Of a stretch of 64,000 nt of DNA, positions 1-9,877 are shown in pieces (within the stretch, counting starts at the first letter, position 1; every line of letters begins with the position of its first letter). The stretch spans positions 1 through 64,000 of the forward strand of contig JAFQNC010000023.1 of NCBI GenBank assembly GCA_017396085.1. Reading direction: 5' to 3'. The translations under genes and the position numbers were made by a program. This DNA is from Tidjanibacter sp. (GTDB lineage: Bacteria > Bacteroidota > Bacteroidia > Bacteroidales > Rikenellaceae). A model generated the notes under the pieces. That model did not search any database. It was not told the DNA's origin and saw only the letters and a program-made list of their open reading frames with translations.

Positions 1-24
1 GAGCCAATGGTGCCACCCAAATAG
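1..24 (+). CDS. 3' end of a secreted-protein gene paralogous to the next gene (partial)
   Basis: The first 24 bases read in frame as E-P-M-V-P-P-K-stop, the same seven C-terminal residues that end the next gene. Bases 1-30 match 720-749 at 29 of 30 positions, including six bases past the stop. The simplest reading is that the window opens inside the last codons of a tandem duplicate of the gene at 51-743. Nothing more of it is visible, so function and length are unknown. Confidence 0.6.
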   Translation, partial: EPMVPPK

Positions 25-50
25 GAGTAAAACCACAAAGTCTATTCTGA

Positions 51-743
51 ATGACAAACGAGAAAAAAATATATTTAGTTATAGTATTTTTGTTGGGCAC
101 ATTGAATGTAGCCGCCCAGCGAGATTACTCCATATTTACACTTGCTGATTTCCGGAGTGACACATTGCATATGGATGGTTATTCCTATGTGTGTGATACT
201 CTAAGAGGATTTAGAGTGTATCTGTTTAATCTGGAAAGTAATGGAGTGGACATAAAAAACACCTACAAGGATGGTACTCCATTGCCGCTCAATCCGTGGG
301 ATATGAAAGACCAAGTGGTCATTGACGAAAATATCGCCACCAAAACACTGGATATCTTAAACGACTCTTTCTCTAACGAACAGCGAGGATTTATCAATGG
401 AGACAGGTTGGATATTGTGGTCAATGTTTCGTCTAACACAGGAGAGATTACGGATGTCTATTTTTCGTTTAGTGCCAAATCCAAATACACAGTGATACCC
501 GTGAGTGTCTTTAGGAATATGGAAACGAGGCTCAAAAACGAGGTCGTTTTTGAACTTACTGAGGAGGGACGTAGTTTGACCTTTTGTTCAATAATGTGGT
601 GGGAAAAACCGATGGCAGACGATGAAACCATCCACACACCCAACTTACCCTTCGATGGTGGAGGTGGTAGCGGTGGCGAGGGCAACGTGCAGACTGGTCC
701 TCGTGGCTCAATCATTACCGAGCCAATGGTGCCACCCAAATAG
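51..743 (+). CDS. Secreted hypothetical protein, tandem-duplicated family
   Basis: This 230-residue protein is not recognised. It starts with a short basic segment and a hydrophobic stretch (about residues 7-22) ending A-A-Q, a good signal peptidase I site, so export to the periplasm or surface is likely. The body is mixed polar with no motif I know. The C-terminal 35 residues are rich in glycine and proline (GGGGSGGEG around 203-211) and look like a flexible tail. There is no lipobox cysteine. It lies 26 bases downstream of what appears to be a paralogue with the same last seven residues, so at least two copies sit in tandem. It converges on mntP, whose stop codon is only 19 bases beyond its own. 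Confidence 0.6.
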   Translation: MTNEKKIYLVIVFLLGTLNVAAQRDYSIFTLADFRSDTLHMDGYSYVCDTLRGFRVYLFNLESNGVDIKNTYKDGTPLPLNPWDMKDQVVIDENIATKTLDILNDSFSNEQRGFINGDRLDIVVNVSSNTGEITDVYFSFSAKSKYTVIPVSVFRNMETRLKNEVVFELTEEGRSLTFCSIMWWEKPMADDETIHTPNLPFDGGGGSGGEGNVQTGPRGSIITEPMVPPK

Positions 744-762
744 GTGTAAGTTTATTGGGGCG

Positions 763-1338
763 TTAGGCCAAAACGGTGTGTTCGAGGAGTATCTTCAGGC
801 CGATGAGGATGAGGATGATGCCACCGGCAACCTCCGCCTTTGATTTGTAGCGGGCACCGAAGATGTTGCCAATCTTCACGCCCACAGCCGAGAACAAAAA
901 GGTGGTAACTCCAATGGTGGCCGCAGCACCCCAAATGTCCACGCCCAAGAATGCAAAACTCACGCCCACAGCCAGCGCATCAATGCTTGTGGCCACGGCC
1001 ATAGGTAACATCTTTCTTGCCGCAAGCGGGTTGTCGGCACACTCCACACACTCCCCCTCTTCCTCCTTGCCGAGGGCCTCACGCAGCATATTCACTCCGA
1101 TGAGGGCCAGCAGAGCAAAGGCCACCCAGTGGTCCACGCTCCGTATGGCATCGCTGAAATTCACCCCAACGAAGTAGCCAACGATGGGCATAAGGGCCTG
1201 AAAACCGCCAAACCACACGCCCACAAGGGCACAATGTTTGGGGGTTGTGCGAGGCAGGGCAAGTCCCTTGCAGATGGCCACCGAAAAGGCATCCATCGAC
1301 AAGCCCACAGCAATCAGCAAAAGGGTTAAAAAGTTCAT
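763..1338 (-). CDS. mntP: Manganese efflux pump MntP
   Basis: MntP is a small inner-membrane exporter that removes excess Mn(II). The 191-residue length and six hydrophobic segments fit the family, as does the opening, where an aspartate lies in the first helix (LSMDAFSVAICKG, residues 13-25). The second half repeats the pattern (SIDALAVGVSFAFLG), matching the internal duplication known for this family. The gene stands alone on the minus strand. The 15 bases before its start run straight into a dispersed repeat, so no room is left for the manganese riboswitch seen upstream of some mntP genes, and its promoter must lie in or beyond the repeat. A loop near residues 95-105 is acidic with one Cys (EEEGECVECAD). 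Confidence 0.93.
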   Translation of the reverse strand: MNFLTLLLIAVGLSMDAFSVAICKGLALPRTTPKHCALVGVWFGGFQALMPIVGYFVGVNFSDAIRSVDHWVAFALLALIGVNMLREALGKEEEGECVECADNPLAARKMLPMAVATSIDALAVGVSFAFLGVDIWGAAATIGVTTFLFSAVGVKIGNIFGARYKSKAEVAGGIILILIGLKILLEHTVLA

Positions 1339-1353
1339 TTCGTAAACCTAAAT

Positions 1354-1586
1354 AACGTGAGTTTTGCAAAAATGGCGCAATAATAACTTGTTGTTAATGA
1401 TGAGTTTGCGGTTGCGCTATTTCCACAAAACTCACGTTAGGGCTTGGCTTCGCAAGCCCCCAAGCCCACTGCGTGGGCCATTTCGTACTTACATTCCTCC
1501 CTAAATCCCTCCTTTGGCAAAGGAGGGACTTGTCAAAGAGCCTTTTCAGACTCTTTGAGAAAGCGGATGTTTCGGCAACTCACGGT
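1354..1586 (-). repeat. Dispersed palindromic repeat, copy 1 (partner at 63381-63637)
   Basis: This 233-base element matches the element at 63381-63637 in the opposite orientation over nearly its full length. One end, 1354-1438, is an 85-base imperfect palindrome whose 27-base arms begin AACGTGAGTTTTG. The middle carries short GC hairpins and the motif CCTCCTTTGGCAAAGGAGG. The other end closes with the related ACTCACGGT. No reading frame or transposase is present, so it is a MITE-like or REP-like non-coding element. It separates mntP from the end of leuS. Confidence 0.75.
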
Positions 1587-1601
1587 AAAACATTATACAT
1601 A

Positions 1602-1637
1602 AAAGTTCGGTGAGCCGTTTTGGCCCACCGTAACTTT
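1602..1637 (-). terminator. Rho-independent terminator of leuS
   Basis: On the minus strand an interrupted stem (AAAGTT, GGTG and GCC arms against their complements) has a six-base loop and is followed by CTTTTATG. It starts 11 bases after the leuS stop codon, so it should end the leuS transcript before the dispersed repeat. Confidence 0.7.
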
Positions 1638-1648
1638 TCTCGTTCTCC

Positions 1649-4405
1649 TTACAACACGATGTTGATAATCTTGCCCGGCACGATGATGACCTTCTTCGGA
1701 GCCTTACCCTCGGTCCACTTTTGGGCGGCAGGGTCGGCCAACACGGCGGCCTCAATCTCGGCATTGGAAATACCCAAGGGCAACTCCTTCTTAAACCTCA
1801 TCTTGCCGTTGAACGATACGGGGTATTCAAAGGAGTTCTCAACCAAGTAGTCGGCATTGAACTCGGGGTAGGAGGCGGTGCAAATCGAATCCTCGTGGCC
1901 CAGCAGGTGCCACAACTCCTCGGTGATGTGGGGAGTGAAGGGCGACAGCAGCACGCACAAGGGCTCCAAAACGGCTCTCTTGTTGCACACACCCAGTTCG
2001 TTGAGGCATATCATAAAGGCGGGAATGGAGGTGTTGAACGAGAAGTTCTCGATGTCCTCCCTCACCTTCTTGATGGTCTTGTGCAAAATCTTCAGTTCGG
2101 CCGGAGTGGGGGCCTCTTCGCTCACGCAGAAATTGTCCTCTTTGTCGAAGAAGCGACTCCAGAACTTACGCAAGAACTTGTGTACACCGTCAATGCCATT
2201 GGTGTCCCAAGGCTTGCTCTGCTCCAAGGGGCCGAGGAACATCTCATACATACGCAGGGTGTCGGCACCGTAGTTCTCCACGATGTAGTCGGGGTTCACC
2301 ACGTTGAACATACTCTTGCTCATCTTCTCAATGGCCCAACCACACACATACTTACCATTCTCCAACACAAACTCGGCATCCCTAAACTCGGGCCTCCAAG
2401 CACGGAAAGCGTCAAGGTCGAGCACATCGTTCTTCACAATGTTCACATCCACGTGAATCTCCTGCGTTTCGTACTGCTCTTTGAGGCCCAGCGACACAAA
2501 TTTGTTGGTGCCCACAATGCGGTACACAAAGTTGCTGCGGCCCTGAATCATACCCTGATTTACGAGTTTCTTGAAGGGCTCGTCCTCGCAGATGCAACCC
2601 AAGTCGTAGAGGAATTTGTTCCAGAATCGGGAGTAGATAAGGTGGCCCGTAGCGTGCTCAATACCACCCACATAGAGGTCTACATTGCGCCAATAGGTGT
2701 TGGCCTCGGTGCTCACAAGAGCCTCCGAATTGTGGGGGTCCATATAGCGCAGATAGTAGGCCGAAGAGCCTGCAAATCCGGGCATTGTGCTGGTTTCGTA
2801 GGGGTAACCCTCGGCGGTGTGCCAACTCTCCACGCGGGCCAATGGGGGCTCGCCTTGTGAGGTGGGAGTGAACTCGCTCACGGGAGGCAGTTCGAGGGGC
2901 AACTGGTCGGCCGACAGCGGGTATGCCACGTCATCCTTATAGTAGACGGGGAAGGGCTCACCCCAATAACGCTGGCGGCTGAAGATGGCATCGCGCAGGC
3001 GGTAGTTCACCTTGCGCTTGCCGAGTCCGCGAGCCTCAATCTCGTCCCACATCTTCACGATGGCCTCCTTAACGTCAAGCCCGTTGAGGATGTCGGAGTT
3101 GATGAGTTTGCCCTCTTTGGCATCGTAACTTTCAACCTCAATGTTGCCACCCTCCACAACGGGAATGATGTCCAAGCCAAAGTGGCGGGCAAAGGCGTAG
3201 TCGCGAGAGTCGTGGGCGGGTACGGCCATAATTGCACCCGTACCGTAGCCGGCTAACACATAGTCGCTCACGTAGATAGGAATACGCTTGCCACTGAATG
3301 GGTTGATTGCGTAGGAGCCGGTAAACACACCGCTCACACGCTTGGTCTCGGCGATGCGCTCCCTCTCGGAACGTTTCTTGGTGGCTTCAAGGTAGGCCTC
3401 CACATCGGTTTGGGCATCGGAGCAAGTGAGTTCTTTTACCCACTCGTGCTCGGGTGCGATTACCATAAAGGTTACGCCATAGATGGTGTCGGGGCGAGTG
3501 GTGAAAATCTCCAACTTCTTGTCGCTGCCCTCAATGTCGAAAAAGACCTGCGCACCGGTGCTCTTGCCAATCCAATTGCGCTGAATCTCCTTGAGCGACT
3601 CGCTCCACTCCAACTTGTCCAAACCCTCCAACAAGCGGGGTGCATAGGCGGTAACACGCAGCAACCACTGTTTCATCTTGCGCTGCACAACGGGGAAGCC
3701 ACCCCTTACCGAAAGGCCGTCTTTCACCTCATCGTTGGCAAGCACGGTGCCGAGTTCGGCGCACCAGTTTACCATCGTGTCGGCACGGAATGCCAAGCGG
3801 TAGTTCTGCAAAACCTCCTCACGCTTCTTCTCGTCCCACGAGTTCCACTCCTCGGCTGTGAACACGAGGGGTTCGGTGCAGGCTGCATCCACACCCTCGG
3901 TGCCGTGGGTAGCAAAGTGGGCTACCAAAGAGTCGATACTCTCGGCCTTGTCGGTGAGGTTGTTGTAGAAGTGGCCAAACATCTGAAGGAAAGCCCATTG
4001 GGTCCACTTGTAGTAGTCGGGCTCGCAGGTGCGTACCTCGCGCGACCAGTCGTAGGAAAAGCCGATTTTGTCCATCTGGCTGCGGTAGCGTGCGATGTTC
4101 TGCTCGGTGGTGTCGGCAGGGTGCTGGCCCGTTTGGATGGCATACTGCTCGGCGGGCAGACCAAAAGCGTCATAACCCATAGGGTGCAGTACGTTGTAGC
4201 CACAGAGGCGTTTGTAGCGCGAGTAGATGTCGGAGGCGATGTAGCCCAGAGGGTGTCCCACGTGGAGTCCCGCACCCGAAGGGTAGGGGAACATATCAAG
4301 CACGTAAAACTTTGGTTTGGAGGAGTCTACATCAACCTTGTAGGTCTGCTGTTTTTGCCATTCGGCTTGCCACTTGGCCTCTAAATCTTTGAAATTGTAT
4401 TCCAT
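1649..4405 (-). CDS. leuS: Leucyl-tRNA synthetase
   Basis: LeuRS charges tRNA-Leu with leucine in the cytoplasm. The 918-residue chain carries the class I signature as HVGH at residues 48-51 inside [15 protein letters not shown], and the KMSKS loop near residue 695. The middle (about 230-420) is the editing domain (CP1) with the threonine-rich stretch TTRPDTIYG. The C-terminal anticodon-binding region ends with the short [14 protein letters not shown] tail. The chosen start ([12 protein letters not shown]) is the usual N-terminus for the family. It is monocistronic, with its own promoter-like site and terminator. Confidence 0.98.
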   Translation of the reverse strand: MEYNFKDLEAKWQAEWQKQQTYKVDVDSSKPKFYVLDMFPYPSGAGLHVGHPLGYIASDIYSRYKRLCGYNVLHPMGYDAFGLPAEQYAIQTGQHPADTTEQNIARYRSQMDKIGFSYDWSREVRTCEPDYYKWTQWAFLQMFGHFYNNLTDKAESIDSLVAHFATHGTEGVDAACTEPLVFTAEEWNSWDEKKREEVLQNYRLAFRADTMVNWCAELGTVLANDEVKDGLSVRGGFPVVQRKMKQWLLRVTAYAPRLLEGLDKLEWSESLKEIQRNWIGKSTGAQVFFDIEGSDKKLEIFTTRPDTIYGVTFMVIAPEHEWVKELTCSDAQTDVEAYLEATKKRSERERIAETKRVSGVFTGSYAINPFSGKRIPIYVSDYVLAGYGTGAIMAVPAHDSRDYAFARHFGLDIIPVVEGGNIEVESYDAKEGKLINSDILNGLDVKEAIVKMWDEIEARGLGKRKVNYRLRDAIFSRQRYWGEPFPVYYKDDVAYPLSADQLPLELPPVSEFTPTSQGEPPLARVESWHTAEGYPYETSTMPGFAGSSAYYLRYMDPHNSEALVSTEANTYWRNVDLYVGGIEHATGHLIYSRFWNKFLYDLGCICEDEPFKKLVNQGMIQGRSNFVYRIVGTNKFVSLGLKEQYETQEIHVDVNIVKNDVLDLDAFRAWRPEFRDAEFVLENGKYVCGWAIEKMSKSMFNVVNPDYIVENYGADTLRMYEMFLGPLEQSKPWDTNGIDGVHKFLRKFWSRFFDKEDNFCVSEEAPTPAELKILHKTIKKVREDIENFSFNTSIPAFMICLNELGVCNKRAVLEPLCVLLSPFTPHITEELWHLLGHEDSICTASYPEFNADYLVENSFEYPVSFNGKMRFKKELPLGISNAEIEAAVLADPAAQKWTEGKAPKKVIIVPGKIINIVL

Positions 4406-4446
4406 ATTTTTGTGTGTGTTACTCTTTTTCGCAACCTAATGAGCCA

Positions 4447-4473
4447 CAAAGATAAGCATATTTGAGGAGCAAA
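4447..4473 (-). promoter_or_regulatory. Probable leuS promoter
   Basis: The minus strand reads TATCTTTG at 4454-4447, a perfect Bacteroidetes -7 box (TAnnTTTG), 42 bases before the leuS start. The nearest TTTG (4473-4470) is only 15 bases upstream, shorter than the usual 19-21, so the -33 box is less certain. Confidence 0.55.
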
Positions 4474-4663
4474 TTGTAATATTTTGCAAAGTTTTTTGTA
4501 ATCGGCAGATTATCAGTTTGTTGTGGCAGTGGTGTTGTGTTGTTGATAGGCCAAGCAAATGATTTTGGAGAAATGATAAGAAAAAAGAATGGGCAAAAAC
4601 CCGAAAAAGGGGCTAAAATGCTGAGAAATCGGCCCGAAAGAGGGTGAAAAATTTCCCATATAT

Positions 4664-4694
4664 ATTGTAGGTTTGAAAAAATGCCGTATCTTTG
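4664..4694 (+). promoter_or_regulatory. Promoter of the rpsL-rpsG-fusA-rpsJ block
   Basis: ATTG (4664-4667) and TATCTTTG (4687-4694) are spaced by 19 bases, matching the Bacteroidetes housekeeping consensus. The start of rpsL lies 65 bases downstream. The 350-base gap between leuS and rpsL otherwise holds only the divergent leuS promoter and AT-rich sequence. Confidence 0.75.
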
Positions 4695-4759
4695 CAGGCC
4701 CAAAAATGGGTAACGAGAATTTAAGTTTAACAAAAACAAAGGACTAAAGAAGTTTTAAA

Positions 4760-5143
4760 ATGCCTACTATTCAACAGTTAGTACGAAAAGGCAGGGTTCA
4801 GTTGGAGATGAAGAGTAAATCTCCCGCCCTTGACGCTTGTCCCCAGAGGCGCGGTGTGTGCGTGCGTGTTTACACCACCACTCCCAAGAAGCCTAACTCG
4901 GCAATGCGTAAAGTTGCACGTGTGAAACTTACCAACCAGAAAGAGGTGAATGCCTACATTCCCGGTGAGGGCCACAACTTGCAGGAACACTCAATCGTTT
5001 TGGTGCGCGGTGGTCGTGTAAAAGACCTCCCCGGTGTACGTTACCACTTGGTACGCGGTGCATTGGATAGCGCAGGTGTGGATGGTCGCCGTCAGCGCCG
5101 CTCGAAATACGGTGCAAAACGACCCAAAGCAGCCAAAAAGTAA
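4760..5143 (+). CDS. rpsL: 30S ribosomal protein S12
   Basis: S12 sits at the decoding centre and helps control accuracy. The 127-residue chain carries the conserved loop [12 protein letters not shown] (about residues 39-50), with the lysine changed in streptomycin-resistant mutants of other bacteria intact, and the second conserved block [13 protein letters not shown] (about 84-96). The C-terminus is a basic tail rich in Arg and Lys. It is the first gene of a plus-strand block that runs to rplQ. Confidence 0.98.
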   Translation: MPTIQQLVRKGRVQLEMKSKSPALDACPQRRGVCVRVYTTTPKKPNSAMRKVARVKLTNQKEVNAYIPGEGHNLQEHSIVLVRGGRVKDLPGVRYHLVRGALDSAGVDGRRQRRSKYGAKRPKAAKK

Positions 5144-5184
5144 TCTCTCACAACAACAGAAACTATTTTAAACATTAAGAAAAA

Positions 5185-5661
5185 ATGAGAAAAGCAAAGC
5201 CTAAAAAGCACATTCTACTTCCAGATCCCAAGTTCGGTGACGTTATGGTTACCCGCTTTGTAAACAATTTGATGCTGGATGGTAAGAAGAGTATTGCATA
5301 CACCATTTTCTACGATGCGTTGGATATGGTGGGCGAGAAGATGAAGGATGCAGACAAGGCTCCTCTGGAGGTCTGGAAACAAGCATTGGAGAACATCACT
5401 CCGCAGGTTGAGGTTAAATCTCGCCGCATCGGTGGTGCAACCTTCCAAGTACCTATGGAGGTTCGTCCTGAGCGCAAGATTTCGATTTCGATGAAAAACT
5501 TGGTCCTTTATTCTCGTAAGCGCGCAGGTAAATCTATGGCAGAGAAACTCTGTGGTGAGATTCTGGCTGCCTACAACAACGAGGGTGCTGCCTTCAAGCG
5601 TAAAGAGGAGATGCACCGTATGGCAGAGGCAAACAAAGCATTCGCACACTTCAGGTTCTAG
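5185..5661 (+). CDS. rpsG: 30S ribosomal protein S7
   Basis: S7 nucleates assembly of the small-subunit head by binding the 3' major domain of 16S rRNA and lies near the E site. The 158-residue length is normal. The signature region [18 protein letters not shown] and the block [16 protein letters not shown] are present. It follows rpsL by 41 bases and precedes fusA by 11, the classical str operon order, so co-transcription is expected. Confidence 0.98.
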   Translation: MRKAKPKKHILLPDPKFGDVMVTRFVNNLMLDGKKSIAYTIFYDALDMVGEKMKDADKAPLEVWKQALENITPQVEVKSRRIGGATFQVPMEVRPERKISISMKNLVLYSRKRAGKSMAEKLCGEILAAYNNEGAAFKRKEEMHRMAEANKAFAHFRF

Positions 5662-5672
5662 GAGGCAAGTAG

Positions 5673-7787
5673 ATGGCAAGAGATTTAACATATACTCGTA
5701 ACATCGGCATCATGGCGCACATCGATGCCGGTAAGACCACTACTTCCGAGCGAATTCTGTTCTACACCGGTAAGACTCACAAGATTGGTGAGACTCACGA
5801 TGGTTCGGCCACTATGGACTGGATGGTGCAGGAGCAGGAGCGTGGTATTACCATTACTTCGGCAGCAACCACCGCATTCTGGAACTACAAGGGCAAACAG
5901 TATCAAATCAACCTGATTGACACCCCGGGACACGTGGACTTTACCGTTGAGGTAGAGCGCTCGTTGCGTGTGTTGGACGGTGCTGTTGCTACCTTCTGTG
6001 CTGTTGGTGGTGTTGAGCCCCAGAGCGAGACCGTGTGGCGTCAGGCTGACAAGTACAACGTTCCCCGTATTGGTTATGTGAACAAGATGGACCGCACCGG
6101 TGCCGACTTCGCAAATGTTTGCGCACAGGTTAAGGAGCGTCTTGGTGCCAATGCAGTGCCCGTTGTTTTGCCCATTGGTGCCGAGCAGTCGTTCCGCGGT
6201 TTGATAGACCTTATATATAATAGGGCTATCATCTATGACGATGCAAAGAAAGACCAGTTGGTAAACTATACCTACGAGGAGATTCCCGAGGAGATGAAAG
6301 CCGAGGCCGAGGAGGCAAGGGCTCACCTCATCGAGGAGGTTGCCACTGTGGATATGGCCTTGATGGAGAAATTCTTTGAGGACCCCGATTCGATTACTCC
6401 CGAGGAGTTGATTGCTGCAATTCGCAAGGCAACCATCGGTATGCAGATTATCCCTATGTTGTGTGGCTCTTCGTTCAAGAACAAGGGTGTTCAGTTGTTG
6501 CTGGATGCAATTATGATGTTCTTGCCCTCGCCCCTCGACATTGAGGCTATCATTGGTACCGACCCCCGCAACGAGAGCACTGTAAAGCGTTATCCCACCG
6601 AGGACGACCCCTTCTGCGCTCTTGCGTTCAAGATTGCTACCGACCCCTATGTAGGTCGCTTGGCATTCATCCGTATCTACTCGGGTAAACTCGATGCAGG
6701 TACCTATGTGTTCAACACTCGCTCGGGCAAGAAGGAGCGTATCAGCCGTATCTACCAGATGCACGCCAACAAGCAGAACCCGATGGACACCATCGGCGCA
6801 GGCGACATTTGCGCAGTGGTTGGTTTCAAGGATGTTCGCACCGGCGACACTCTGTGTGTTGAGGACAAGCAGATTACTCTGGAGTCGATGACCTTCCCCG
6901 AGCCTGTGATTGGTATCGCAGTGGAGCCCAAAACCCAGAAGGATTTGGACAAACTCGGTATCGCACTTGGCAAGTTGGCTGAGGAGGACCCCACCTTTAC
7001 CGTTAAGACCGACCAAGACAGCGGCCAGACCATCATCAGTGGTATGGGCGAGTTGCACTTGGATATTATCATCGACCGTCTGCGTAGGGAGTTCGGTATC
7101 GAAATCAACGTTGGTGCACCTCAGGTATCCTACAAGGAGGCACTCAACGGCACCTACCAGATGCGCGAGGTATTCAAGAAGCAGTCGGGTGGTCGTGGTA
7201 AATTTGCCGACATCATCTTCGAAATCGGTCCTGCCGATGAGGGTGTTCAAGGTCTGCAATTTATTGACGAGGTTAAGGGCGGTAACGTGCCCAAGGAGTT
7301 CATCCCCGCAGTACAGAAAGGTTTTGAGTCGGCAATGGCCAACGGTCCATTGGCAGGCTTCGGTATTGATTCGATGAAGGTAACCCTGAAGGATGGTTCG
7401 TTCCACCCTGTGGATTCGGATGCCTTGTCGTTTGAGATTTGCGCTCGCAACGGTTTCCGTGAGGCAACTCCCAAGTGCCAGCCTGTTCTGAAAGAGCCCA
7501 TTATGAAGGTGGAGGTAGTAACCCCCGAGGAGTATATGGGTGATATTATCGGCGACTTGAACAAACGCCGTGGTCAAATCGAAGGCACCGAGAGCAAAGG
7601 TGTTGCAACCGCAATCAAAGCAAAAGTGCCCCTGTCGGGTATGTTTGGCTATGTAACCGTGTTGCGTACCCTCTCGTCTGGTCGTGCAACTTCCACAATG
7701 GAGTTCTCGCACTTTGATGAGGTGCCCCAGAACGTGGCTAAAGACGTTATCGAGAAATGCGGAGGCAAGAAACAAGAATTGGAATAA
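5673..7787 (+). CDS. fusA: Translation elongation factor G
   Basis: EF-G is the GTPase that moves tRNA and mRNA after each peptide bond and helps split ribosomes. The 704-residue chain shows the P-loop AHIDAGKT (16-23), the switch motif RGITIT, the DTPGHVDF box and NKMD, followed by domains II-V. The domain IV and V sequences are complete. A second fusA-like paralogue is common in this phylum, but the position after rpsL-rpsG marks this as the principal one. tuf is not next to it; rpsJ follows after 14 bases. Confidence 0.97.
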   Translation: MARDLTYTRNIGIMAHIDAGKTTTSERILFYTGKTHKIGETHDGSATMDWMVQEQERGITITSAATTAFWNYKGKQYQINLIDTPGHVDFTVEVERSLRVLDGAVATFCAVGGVEPQSETVWRQADKYNVPRIGYVNKMDRTGADFANVCAQVKERLGANAVPVVLPIGAEQSFRGLIDLIYNRAIIYDDAKKDQLVNYTYEEIPEEMKAEAEEARAHLIEEVATVDMALMEKFFEDPDSITPEELIAAIRKATIGMQIIPMLCGSSFKNKGVQLLLDAIMMFLPSPLDIEAIIGTDPRNESTVKRYPTEDDPFCALAFKIATDPYVGRLAFIRIYSGKLDAGTYVFNTRSGKKERISRIYQMHANKQNPMDTIGAGDICAVVGFKDVRTGDTLCVEDKQITLESMTFPEPVIGIAVEPKTQKDLDKLGIALGKLAEEDPTFTVKTDQDSGQTIISGMGELHLDIIIDRLRREFGIEINVGAPQVSYKEALNGTYQMREVFKKQSGGRGKFADIIFEIGPADEGVQGLQFIDEVKGGNVPKEFIPAVQKGFESAMANGPLAGFGIDSMKVTLKDGSFHPVDSDALSFEICARNGFREATPKCQPVLKEPIMKVEVVTPEEYMGDIIGDLNKRRGQIEGTESKGVATAIKAKVPLSGMFGYVTVLRTLSSGRATSTMEFSHFDEVPQNVAKDVIEKCGGKKQELE

Positions 7788-7801
7788 AAGAATAAATAAC
7801 C

Positions 7802-8107
7802 ATGAGTCAGAAAATTAGAATCAAACTCGAATCTTACGACCACAACTTGGTTGATAAATCGGCCGAGAAAATCGTAAAAACTGTGAAAAGCACAGGCGCA
7901 GTAGTTAGCGGTCCTATTCCGCTGCCTACCCAGAAAAAGATTTTCACTGTGAACCGTTCGACTTTCGTAAACAAGAAAGCCCGTGAGCAGTTCCAGCTCT
8001 GCACCTTCAAGAGGATTCTTGATATTTACAGCTCTACCCCCAAGACCATTGACGCTCTGATGAAGTTGGAGCTTCCCTCGGGAGTTGAGGTAAACATCAA
8101 AGTTTGA
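7802..8107 (+). CDS. rpsJ: 30S ribosomal protein S10
   Basis: S10 (NusE) belongs to the small-subunit head and also joins NusB in antitermination complexes. The 101-residue chain has the family core [15 protein letters not shown] at the start and the ending [11 protein letters not shown]. It directly follows fusA by 14 bases and is separated from rplC by 197 bases that look structured, so it groups with the str genes rather than heading an S10 operon as in Escherichia coli. Confidence 0.98.
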   Translation: MSQKIRIKLESYDHNLVDKSAEKIVKTVKSTGAVVSGPIPLPTQKKIFTVNRSTFVNKKAREQFQLCTFKRILDIYSSTPKTIDALMKLELPSGVEVNIKV

Positions 8108-8112
8108 TAGAG

Positions 8113-8212
8113 GGTCCCCTTCCGAGGAGGTCGGCCAACCAAAGAGACGAAGCAGCCCTCGTGCGTATATATAATATATAGGTATGCACGAGTGGCGGAC
8201 TTCGGGGCGACC
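8113..8212 (+). promoter_or_regulatory. Candidate structured mRNA leader before rplC
   Basis: The 197-base gap between rpsJ and rplC can fold into a closed multibranch structure. A closing stem can form between GGTCCCC (8113-8119) and GGGGCGACC (8204-8212) with a small bulge. Inside are a small hairpin (8122-8134, CCGA/TCGG), a helix CGAAG (8148-8152) with CTTCG (8200-8204), which shares base 8204 with the closing stem, and a strong hairpin CTCGTGC (8158-8164) with GCACGAG (8186-8192) capped by an AT-rich stem. No promoter box is visible in the gap. An autogenous regulatory RNA bound by a product of the cluster (L4 is the known regulator in Escherichia coli) is inferred, not shown. Confidence 0.5.
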
Positions 8213-8304
8213 GTCAGGAAGAGAGAGAAAGAATAAAGCAAGACTTTATACACAACAAACAACACACTTTTTTAATAATCAACAAGTAATTAAAGACAGG
8301 TAAA

Positions 8305-8922
8305 ATGTCAGGACTTATTGGAAAAAAAATCGGAATGACTTCCGTTTTCAGTGCCGAGGGTAAGAACATACCATGCACTGTTATTGAGGCTGGTCCCTGT
8401 GTAGTTACGCAAATCAAGAACGAGGAGACCGATGGTTACTCCGCAGTTCAGATTGCCTATGGCGAGAAGAGTGAAAAACACACCAGCAAAAGCTTGTTAG
8501 GCCACTTTGGCAAATCGGGTGTAACCCCCAAAGCCAAATTGGTTGAGTTCAAAGAGTTCACCGAAGTAACTCTGGGTCAGGTCCTCACCGTTGCCGACAC
8601 CTTCGAAGAGGGTGACTGGGTAGACGTAGTGGGCGTATCGAAAGGTAAAGGCTATCAGGGTGTTGTAAAACGCCACGGCTTTGCCGGTGTTGGTGGTCAG
8701 ACCCACGGTCAGCACAACCGCCAGCGCAAGCCCGGTTCTCTTGGTGCATCTTCTTATCCTTCGCGTGTCTTCAAGGGCAAACGTCTGCCCGGACAGACCG
8801 GCGGTGAGAGAGTTAAGGTTCAGAACCTTAAAGTTCTCAAAGTTATTGCCGAGAACAACCTTCTCCTCGTGAAAGGTTCGATTCCCGGAGCAAAAGGTAC
8901 TTATGTAATCATTGAGAAGTAG
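8305..8922 (+). CDS. rplC: 50S ribosomal protein L3
   Basis: L3 is an early assembly protein that reaches towards the peptidyl transferase centre. The 205-residue chain starts [14 protein letters not shown] and holds the conserved extension [20 protein letters not shown] (about residues 130-149). The glutamine that is methylated in some species lies in this region. It opens the S10-type run after a long structured gap and precedes rplD by 7 bases. Confidence 0.98.
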   Translation: MSGLIGKKIGMTSVFSAEGKNIPCTVIEAGPCVVTQIKNEETDGYSAVQIAYGEKSEKHTSKSLLGHFGKSGVTPKAKLVEFKEFTEVTLGQVLTVADTFEEGDWVDVVGVSKGKGYQGVVKRHGFAGVGGQTHGQHNRQRKPGSLGASSYPSRVFKGKRLPGQTGGERVKVQNLKVLKVIAENNLLLVKGSIPGAKGTYVIIEK

Positions 8923-8929
8923 TAAGGAG

Positions 8930-9553
8930 ATGGAATTAGCAATTTACACCACCACAGGAACCCAGACCGAGAAGAAAGCAGTTCTTTCCGCAGAGGTCTT
9001 CGGCGTTGAGCCCAATGCTCACGCAATCTACTTGGCCGTAAAGCAGTATTTGGCTGACCAGCGCCAAGGTACTCACAAGGCGAAACAGCGTAATGAGGTT
9101 GCTGGTTCGACTCGCAAACTGAAACGTCAGAAAGGTACAGGCGGTGCTCGTGCAGGTAGCATCTTGTCGCCCTTGTTCCCCGGTGGCGGTCGCATCTTTG
9201 GTCCCGTACCCCGCGACTACAGTTTCAAGTTGAACAAGAAACTCAAAGGCTTGGCTCGCCGCAGCGCACTCTCTATCAAAGCCCAGAACGAGGCAATCAC
9301 CGTTGTTGAGGATTTCGTAATGGAGACTCCCAAGACCAAATCTTTCGTAGCAATGGCAGAGGCTTTGAACTTGGCAGGTAAAAAGGTATTGCTCGTAGTA
9401 GCCGAGACCGACCACAACATCAGCCTGAGCGTTCGCAACCTTCCCAAAGTGAAGGTGATGCAGGTAGCCAACTTGAACACCTATGACGTGATGAACGCCG
9501 GTGTTATGTTGTTCACCGAGAGCGCATTGGCAAAGGCAAACGAAGTATTGTAA
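8930..9553 (+). CDS. rplD: 50S ribosomal protein L4
   Basis: L4 binds 23S rRNA near the exit tunnel and, in some bacteria, represses its own operon. The start was placed at the ATG at 8930 (MELAIYTTTG), preceded by AAGGAG almost touching it; a longer frame opening at a TTG at 8912 would overlap rplC and is unlikely. The 207-residue chain holds the extended loop GSTRKLKRQKGTGGARAGS that lines the tunnel. Confidence 0.97.
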   Translation: MELAIYTTTGTQTEKKAVLSAEVFGVEPNAHAIYLAVKQYLADQRQGTHKAKQRNEVAGSTRKLKRQKGTGGARAGSILSPLFPGGGRIFGPVPRDYSFKLNKKLKGLARRSALSIKAQNEAITVVEDFVMETPKTKSFVAMAEALNLAGKKVLLVVAETDHNISLSVRNLPKVKVMQVANLNTYDVMNAGVMLFTESALAKANEVL

Positions 9554-9577
9554 TCCTTAAAAACCGAAGACAGAATT

Positions 9578-9871
9578 ATGATGAACGTTATAATTAAACC
9601 CATTTTGACCGAGAAAATGGCCGGTCAGGGCGAGAAACTCGGTCAGTACGGATTCATTGTTGACCGCAGGGCCAACAAGTTGGAGATTCGCAAAGCCGTA
9701 GAGCAGATGTACAATGTCGTAGTTGAGAGCGTAAACACCATTAACGAGAAAGGTAAACTGAAAGCACGTTATACCAAAGCCGGTTATTTGGTTGGTCGCA
9801 CCAACGCAGTCAAGAAAGCAATCGTAACCCTCAAAGAGGGCGACAAAATTGATTTTTACAGTAATATCTAA
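9578..9871 (+). CDS. rplW: 50S ribosomal protein L23
   Basis: L23 lies at the tunnel exit and is the docking site for trigger factor and SRP. The 97-residue chain has the family opening VIIKPILTEKM and the rRNA-binding region ANKLEIRKAVEQMYNV. Two adjacent ATG codons (9578 and 9581) could serve as start; the first is used here. Spacing to rplB is 6 bases. Confidence 0.97.
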   Translation: MMNVIIKPILTEKMAGQGEKLGQYGFIVDRRANKLEIRKAVEQMYNVVVESVNTINEKGKLKARYTKAGYLVGRTNAVKKAIVTLKEGDKIDFYSNI

Positions 9872-9877
9872 TAAGAG

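Noticed and set aside
1339..1353. Manganese riboswitch before mntP
   Set aside because: The dispersed repeat begins 15 bases upstream of the start, leaving no room; no such fold was seen.
4419..4739. 106-codon minus-strand frame between leuS and rpsL
   Set aside because: It contains the -33 and -7 boxes of the rpsL block and the leuS promoter, has no recognisable motif and is AT-biased like a spacer.
5685..7775. Very long open frame (696 codons) antisense to fusA
   Set aside because: It mirrors the strongly biased codon use of fusA and has no initiation context or protein motif. The same holds for antisense frames at 29147-30580, 39912-41678, 22000-23001 and 57453-59645.
7788..7801. Missing tuf between fusA and rpsJ
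   Set aside because: tuf is normally located elsewhere in Bacteroidetes; no sign of deletion.
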